A DNA stretch of 5,691 nt, from contig CALKAA010000083.1 of assembly GCA_937983495.1 (NCBI GenBank), positions 1 to 5,691 on the forward strand, given 5' to 3'. Shown in pieces: positions 5,621-5,691 of this stretch. This DNA comes from an uncultured Gemmobacter sp. (GTDB lineage Bacteria > Pseudomonadota > Alphaproteobacteria > Rhodobacterales > Rhodobacteraceae). Under the pieces are notes generated by a model that saw nothing but the letters and a program-made list of their open reading frames with translations, was not told where the DNA came from and made no database searches. The translations under genes were made by a program, and so were the position numbers. How positions within the stretch are numbered: position 1 is the first letter of the stretch; the number at the start of each line of letters is the position of its first letter.

Positions 5621-5691
5621 TCAGTCTGCCGAATCTCTCAGGCCAAGGTTTTTCAGGCGGATTTTCATTGCAGCAGGTGAGACTTGGTAGC
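5621..5691 (-). CDS. 3' end of an ImmA/IrrE-like protein gene (partial)
   Basis: On the minus strand, the 22 codons before the TGA at 5621-5623 read YQVSPAAMKIRLKN then LGLRDSAD. The pattern VSxxAMxIRLxNLGL is typical of the C-terminal end of ImmA/IrrE (formerly DUF955) zinc metallopeptidases, where a helix-turn-like segment ends the domain. The rest of the gene, including the HExxH catalytic site by which the family is known, lies beyond the window, so the assignment rests on a short motif. The stop is two bases from the stop of the convergent exported-protein gene. Confidence 0.5.
   Translation of the reverse strand, partial: YQVSPAAMKIRLKNLGLRDSAD

Noticed and set aside
5631..5655. CTCTCAGGCC followed by AAGG resembles the 3' part of a glycine riboswitch aptamer
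   Set aside because: No matching GAGAG arm or CGAAGGNGCAA-like core occurs upstream, and the bases are explained by the minus-strand coding tail.
5621..5660. GGCCTGAGAGATTCGGC on the minus strand recalls the CTGAGA of TPP riboswitches
   Set aside because: The conserved 3' half of the TPP aptamer is absent and the stretch is coding.

Overview
The window is GC-rich (roughly 60-65% by eye) and looks like chromosomal DNA of an alphaproteobacterium, most likely of the Rhodobacteraceae. The gene types, the Ala/Gly/Pro-rich proteins and the GC-biased codon use all point that way; the genus cannot be set from the sequence alone. The left edge is not genomic: bases 1-46 are an Illumina TruSeq/P5 adapter, so this is an assembly contig end.

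Layout, left to right. Positions 47-1740 (minus) carry a Kup-type potassium transporter whose C-terminus is cut by the contig end and falsely completed by adapter bases. A structured spacer of about 200 bp follows. Positions 1945-2481 (minus) encode an unrecognised Ala/Gln-rich protein with a proline-rich tail. Positions 2649-3266 (minus) encode a TetR-family regulator that closely resembles RutR. It diverges from a class III PLP aminotransferase at 3488-4816 (plus), which looks like beta-alanine:pyruvate (omega-amino acid) aminotransferase. The intergenic region between these two holds a 16-bp near-match to the E. coli RutR operator (3427-3442). A textbook intrinsic terminator (4825-4862) closes the aminotransferase unit. 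Positions 4887-5618 (plus) encode a secreted or periplasmic protein with a Sec signal peptide and a glycine-zipper hydrophobic segment, function unknown. The last 71 bases hold the 3' end of a convergent minus-strand gene whose last residues resemble ImmA/IrrE-family metallopeptidases.

The coherent biological unit is the divergent regulator/aminotransferase pair. Beta-alanine is an end product of reductive uracil degradation, and RutR proteins sense pyrimidines. The pair therefore suggests pyrimidine-linked control of beta-alanine transamination to malonate semialdehyde. The other genes appear to be ordinary, independent neighbours. I found no CRISPR array, tRNA, rRNA, insertion sequence or phage module, and no convincing new multi-gene system.
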